Of a stretch of 64,000 nucleotides of DNA, positions 59,909 to 64,000 are shown piece by piece. The notes under the pieces were generated by a model. That model did no database searches. It saw only the letters and a program-made list of their open reading frames with translations, and had not been told where the DNA came from. Both the position numbers and the translations under genes were made by a program. The number at the start of each line of letters is the position of its first letter. Positions within the stretch are counted from its first letter, which is position 1. Source of the DNA: Chryseobacterium sp. CH25 (GTDB lineage: Bacteria; Bacteroidota; Bacteroidia; Flavobacteriales; Weeksellaceae); contig NZ_NRQT01000009.1 in NCBI RefSeq assembly GCF_004119455.1, positions 62,001-126,000 of the forward strand, in the 5' to 3' direction.

Positions 59909-62885
59909 ATTTTTGTTTTTTTATTTTAATGGAAACAATGGTTCCTTTAGGCGTATTATTTTTAAATTCTATTTTTCCGTTAATCATCATGAGTAACTGA
60001 AGAATAAGGTGTAATCCTAGGCTGTATTTTTGGAGGACGAGTTTTTCATTTTCTATATTATCCTGAAGCTTTTCATAATATTTCATCTGTTCCTGGCTCA
60101 TGCCTTGTCCCGTATCTCTTACTTCGAGGAAAAAGATATGCTCATCTTCAATGGTAGAAAGTTCTATGATCCCATCGGTGGTATTCTTTATTGCATTGTC
60201 TATTAAGTTATGGATGATAACTGCTATAACATTCTGATTGATATTAGACTCAGTAGGGTCTTTCACATTATTGATAATGCGTGTGTTTTGTTCCCTGGCT
60301 GCTACTTCAAAAAGTATTCTTTTATTTTCAACAACTTCAAAAAGATTGTAAACTTCATTTTTTTCTGGAATATTATAGATTTCGGCATACTCTTTTAAGG
60401 TTTTAACAAAGTTGTAGAACTCTATAGAAGATTTATAAAAGCTTTCAAAGTATTTTTTTTGTATATAATGATCGTGTTCATCGGTTTCATATAGTTTCTT
60501 AGCGGTAATCGACAAGAACTTTACAGGAGTGATGATGTCATGGCTTATGGTTTCTAATAGTTTTTTCTGCTGTACACTTTCTTTTCGTAACTGTTCTTTG
60601 GTGTATTCAAGTTTTGAAACGGTTTTTAATAATTTCTGAGTCCTTATTTCAATGATCTTTTCAAGCTCTCTCTTTTTCATCTCCTGTCTTTTTATCCTTA
60701 ACTTGACTAATTTTAATATGGTGATAAACAGGATTAAGGCTATAAAAAAATTAAATAAAAGGGTCTGGTAGAACAGGTGTTTTACATTGATATTGAGTGT
60801 TCTGTAAGTATAATCTCCTTTTGGAGAAGTTAATACTCTTACCAGAAGCTGATACTGTCCCGGTTCCAGGTTTGATATATAATATTTGCCATCACTGTTT
60901 ACTTTTTCCCATTTTTCATTGTTGGAGCCTTTCAGTTGGGCTTCAATCACAAGATTGGCTCTGTTGGCATAGTAGGGTACATCTATTAGAATCAATGCTT
61001 TATAGAAGTTATTTTCCAGATTGATGGTATTTCCTTTTATATTACTTTTGGAATCATAAAATACAACCCTTTCCATAAAGAAGTCTTTGGGATAATAGCT
61101 TCTTATTTTTAAAGGATTAAAAAATACCATTCCTTTCATGGATGGGAAAACAAAATCTCCGTTTGGAAGAATAGAAGTACTGGGAGAACATCCGCCATTG
61201 AACTCATTGGTATTAAAACCATCTTCTTTACTGTATCTGTAATAATAGACCGGAGATTTTTGATCTTTGGAGTAGCTGAGAAGATTATTTTTCAGTACTT
61301 TGAATAAACCATTATTGGTGCTGATCCAGAAAAATCCGTTCTGATCTTCCCGAATGGTATGAGAAAATAAAAGATAGCCATCTTTGTCTTCAGGCATTTT
61401 GATCAGTTGTCCATTTTTATAAAGAAAAAAACCGTTTCCCTGAGTCATGATCCAGAAATTTCCATCTTTTGTTTTTAGAATTTCTCTGATATTGATGGGT
61501 TTGTTGGATATCTTTCTGAGTGTGTGGGAAGAGGTTTCTATGATGTATAAAGCATCCCTTGTTCCTACCATCCATTTATCATGATCATATTGATGTACAG
61601 TAGTTACAATATTGGGAATAGCGAACTGGAAGAGAGGAGTGGTAAAGCTGTCATCTTGATAGAAAACAAGTTGAGATCTTAGCGAAGGTCCGTGAAAAAC
61701 AATAATATAATGGCCATTCAGATTCCATGCATAAGACGGTGTTTTTTTGAAATATAAATGTTCTTTTTTCGTATACCCGGAATTACTGAAGAACCGAAGT
61801 AGTGAACGGTCATTCTGAACAATAATATTTTTCTGATCATCATATATGAGAAAATATTTGCTGGAAGTATTGAAATGATATTGTTTTATAAGTTCGTTAT
61901 CATTATAAACATCTCCTGAAGAGGTGATTACGTTATTGTTTTCAAAAGGGAGCTGAGCATAAAAAATATTTTCATAAGATTTATCAGACTTGTTAACGAT
62001 ATGAAAATTATTAAATTTGATGACATTCAATCCATCAGATAAAGTTCCCAGATATAGTTTATTATTTGCTTCATCATGGTAAATGGAAGCCAGAGAGTTC
62101 TCATTAAGGTCATAATTGATCAGTTTTTTCAAGCCAATGGTATTATGCTGAAAAGAAACTTTATATAGCGTATTATTATGAATGATAAAGCATTGATTGT
62201 TAATTTGGCTCCAGTATATTTTAATATTCTTTTGGAAGAAAGCTTCAGGGGCATCTACATAGCTAACGTTTCCAGATGAGATTTTGATGATCTTCTTTAA
62301 TGCTTTTGAGACAATAAAAATATTCTGTTCCAGGCAGAATGTATTCGAAATATCATAATCGTCATGTACTGGTATCGTTTTTTTGCCATTATATTGTATT
62401 GTTCCGGTATTAAAAAGATGATAAAAATTATTCTTATTAAAATAAAGAAAGAAGTTTTTACGATCCATCTTTTCCGGGGTTTCATTTTTTACGAATAATT
62501 CATAGGATTGGTTTTCTTTTAATACCTTTTTGGCGTAATTGGCTTGCTTGCTTAAAACGCTTACGTTTCTTTTGGATAATAGAACAATATTTTCAGAATA
62601 GGCTGTGAAATTATAAATAGAGTCCTTTTCTATGCTCCCAAAAAATACTGAGAACCTGTTATTTTTAAGATTAAGTTGATTGTAGCTTACAAAATTATTT
62701 CCATCATAACGTACTAATCCGTTTTCTGTACTCAGCCATATAAACCCGTATTTATCTTTAACGATATCTTTTACACTGTTTTGAGGAAGTCCGTTATCGG
62801 TGTCATACCATACAGAAGCGGTTTGTTGGCTATAACAGAATTGTAACCAGACTAACATCAGGAATAGAAGTGCTTTAAAATACAT
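59901..62885 (-). CDS. Reg_prop/Y_Y_Y sensor histidine kinase (copy 2)
   Basis: The ATG at 62885 gives a signal peptide (MYFKALLFLMLVWLQFCYS-Q); an upstream ATG at 62963 is less likely. Architecture as copy 1: Reg_prop propeller, Y_Y_Y domain, one membrane helix, HisKA (ETISHDIITPVKF) and HATPase (HNLIDNAIKN, VRDTGQGMS). It matches copy 1 almost residue for residue from about residue 310 on, but the first 300 residues and the membrane helix are much more diverged. Thus a common output with altered input is likely. Confidence 0.94.
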   Translation of the reverse strand: MYFKALLFLMLVWLQFCYSQQTASVWYDTDNGLPQNSVKDIVKDKYGFIWLSTENGLVRYDGNNFVSYNQLNLKNNRFSVFFGSIEKDSIYNFTAYSENIVLLSKRNVSVLSKQANYAKKVLKENQSYELFVKNETPEKMDRKNFFLYFNKNNFYHLFNTGTIQYNGKKTIPVHDDYDISNTFCLEQNIFIVSKALKKIIKISSGNVSYVDAPEAFFQKNIKIYWSQINNQCFIIHNNTLYKVSFQHNTIGLKKLINYDLNENSLASIYHDEANNKLYLGTLSDGLNVIKFNNFHIVNKSDKSYENIFYAQLPFENNNVITSSGDVYNDNELIKQYHFNTSSKYFLIYDDQKNIIVQNDRSLLRFFSNSGYTKKEHLYFKKTPSYAWNLNGHYIIVFHGPSLRSQLVFYQDDSFTTPLFQFAIPNIVTTVHQYDHDKWMVGTRDALYIIETSSHTLRKISNKPINIREILKTKDGNFWIMTQGNGFFLYKNGQLIKMPEDKDGYLLFSHTIREDQNGFFWISTNNGLFKVLKNNLLSYSKDQKSPVYYYRYSKEDGFNTNEFNGGCSPSTSILPNGDFVFPSMKGMVFFNPLKIRSYYPKDFFMERVVFYDSKSNIKGNTINLENNFYKALILIDVPYYANRANLVIEAQLKGSNNEKWEKVNSDGKYYISNLEPGQYQLLVRVLTSPKGDYTYRTLNINVKHLFYQTLLFNFFIALILFITILKLVKLRIKRQEMKKRELEKIIEIRTQKLLKTVSKLEYTKEQLRKESVQQKKLLETISHDIITPVKFLSITAKKLYETDEHDHYIQKKYFESFYKSSIEFYNFVKTLKEYAEIYNIPEKNEVYNLFEVVENKRILFEVAAREQNTRIINNVKDPTESNINQNVIAVIIHNLIDNAIKNTTDGIIELSTIEDEHIFFLEVRDTGQGMSQEQMKYYEKLQDNIENEKLVLQKYSLGLHLILQLLMMINGKIEFKNNTPKGTIVSIKIKKQKYG

Positions 62886-63163
62886 TGTTATAGATTGTAA
62901 TTGATTTTTAACTTTATGATTAATGTATTTAATTATTATTATAAATATAATAAAAATGAACAATTGTTAAAAGGGTGATATGTCGTTTATAAACTACATC
63001 TGTTTAGATGTAAAATTACAACAGCAGCAAGCTATTTTTACAGTGTTTATTTTATAATTTATAGAGGTTGTCAGATCTTTGCAGTATCAATTTATTACCT
63101 GATTTAACGATGAAAGTTAAATATGTTCCCAAACATTTTAAATAAAACTTCAGGGTCATTTAT

Positions 63164-63189
63164 ACAGAGGAGCGTACTGTCTCCTCTGT
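63164..63189 (+). other. Leader hairpin before the right-edge surface protein
   Basis: Perfect 9-bp stem ACAGAGGAG / CTCCTCTGT with an 8-nt loop, followed by TTTAAAAA, about 55-80 bp before the ATG at 63244. Regulatory or terminator role; no other feature is seen in 62886-63163. Confidence 0.5.
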
Positions 63190-63243
63190 TTAAAAATATC
63201 AGGAAATAGAAAGCAAATGAATGTCAAAAAATTAAACCTAAGA

Positions 63244-64000
63244 ATGATGAAATTTCAAAAAATTAGATCTTTAGCCGTAATCATGTTGGGGCTGTCTAAT
63301 GCTGTGTTTGCTCAAACCGGAAATGTCGGAATTAACACAACAGTTCCTACAAAAACATTGGATATCAATGGGCAATTACGGGTCAGGGATTTACCTGTTA
63401 TTCCAGCCGGAACCCCTATGGTTGCTGATGGAAATGGTAATGTCGGGATTTATAAACCTGTGAATCCCAATGATTTTGTGCTGTATAATATAGACAGCAA
63501 TGTAAGACAGAATGAGAGTATAAGTGTTCCTACGACTTCTATTTTAAATCCGGTACAAACCAATGCCCAGGATGGCGGTGGTGGAACTACAATCCAGTCT
63601 GAGAATTGTTGGGTAGTTCCAAACTCAGAAGTAATATTTAAGTTCCCTAAAGGATCTGTAAAAAGAGGTACTGCCTCTTGGAATACATGGTTTGAAATGT
63701 CTTACGGATTAGGACCCTGGACGCAAGTGAACATAATTGGTGGAACAGGAAGAATCAAGGTTCCAGCCTTTTTCCATAGCAGAGCATATGCAAGACTATA
63801 TAAAAAAGTAGGGACTGCGTGGGAGCTGGCAGATGTTGTTACAGTCACTATGCAGACCACTCAGGTTTCTCCATACCTTGATGATGCTGCAAAAAGAGAT
63901 GAGAATGGAAATTTACATGCTGTGACTGCTAACAGTAATTTAAACTTCAGATACTCTCTTTCGGCCTTTTACAGTATAGGTGACGGTACGGATGTTACTG
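63244..64000 (+). CDS. Cell-surface protein (partial, 3' end outside window)
   Basis: Open to the right edge. A signal peptide (KIRSLAVIMLGLSNAVFAQ) follows two ATGs at 63244 and 63247; an in-frame ATG at 63217 would give a nine-residue extension. The mature start GNVGINTTVPTKTLDINGQL is the Bacteroidota surface motif shared with the protein at 58019. The following region is beta-rich, with a GGGG linker (NAQDGGGGTTIQSENCWVVP). About 252 codons are visible; no domain of known function is reached. It is divergent from kinase copy 2 and may be under its control. Confidence 0.82.
   Translation, partial: MMKFQKIRSLAVIMLGLSNAVFAQTGNVGINTTVPTKTLDINGQLRVRDLPVIPAGTPMVADGNGNVGIYKPVNPNDFVLYNIDSNVRQNESISVPTTSILNPVQTNAQDGGGGTTIQSENCWVVPNSEVIFKFPKGSVKRGTASWNTWFEMSYGLGPWTQVNIIGGTGRIKVPAFFHSRAYARLYKKVGTAWELADVVTVTMQTTQVSPYLDDAAKRDENGNLHAVTANSNLNFRYSLSAFYSIGDGTDVT

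Overview
The window looks like a chromosomal piece of a Bacteroidota species in the Flavobacteriia, most likely Chryseobacterium or a close Weeksellaceae relative. This is inferred from the AT-rich DNA, promoters of the TTG-N19-21-TAnnTTTG type, almost no Shine-Dalgarno sequences, secreted proteins whose signal peptides end in ..AQ or ..SQ, monomeric isocitrate dehydrogenase, a fused glycine decarboxylase, Reg_prop/Y_Y_Y sensor kinases and a Chryseobacterium-style GG-leader peptide. No phage, insertion sequence or CRISPR array is visible. Layout: (1) 1-4.7 kb: TonB-dependent receptor (cut by the left edge), icd and tpx. (2) 4.7-16.2 kb: a mostly plus-strand run of small stress/detoxification-type genes: two Crp/Fnr regulators (one frameshifted), two alpha/beta hydrolases, five VOC/PhnB proteins, two DinB-fold proteins, three SRPBCC proteins, a DUF763 protein, an alpha-CTD-like protein and a DoxX-like membrane protein. 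Each Crp/Fnr gene is followed by a palindrome lying 29.5 bp upstream of a -7 element of the next gene, so each probably controls its neighbour. (3) 16.3-22.2 kb: S9 peptidase, a repeat-rich spacer, an ECF sigma operon, a secreted hydrolase, a J-domain protein and a tiny Cys-rich protein. (4) 22.7-31.4 kb: gcvP, a degenerate copy of its 3' end 1.8 kb downstream with an ankyrin gene pair between them, small membrane/lipoprotein genes, yggS and an AAA ATPase, then a 1.2-kb spacer holding a 26-codon hydrophobic ORF, a structured element and a possible sigma-54 promoter, then an SMR efflux protein. (5) 31.4-38.8 kb: LytS/LytTR two-component pair (kinase frameshifted) with candidate LytTR sites, acyltransferase-like beta-helix, methyltransferase, dgt, SPFH protein and a tandem DUF4377 lipoprotein. 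(6) 39-49 kb: secreted and membrane hypotheticals, amino-acid permease, and a TPR / lipoprotein / outer-membrane beta-barrel operon, then tRNA-Arg(UCG). (7) 49-64 kb: a six-cysteine GG-leader (bacteriocin-like) peptide with a very good promoter, an astacin-like lipoprotein protease, two near-identical copies of a Reg_prop sensor kinase/NarL regulator pair flanking a periplasmic catalase-ankyrin operon, and two cell-surface proteins, one frameshifted and one cut by the right edge. Three genes (4751-5325, 32030-33105, 58019-59154) each carry what looks like a one-base deletion, two of them in A runs, so sequencing error must be excluded before calling them pseudogenes. Short dispersed repeats of several families fill many intergenic gaps.
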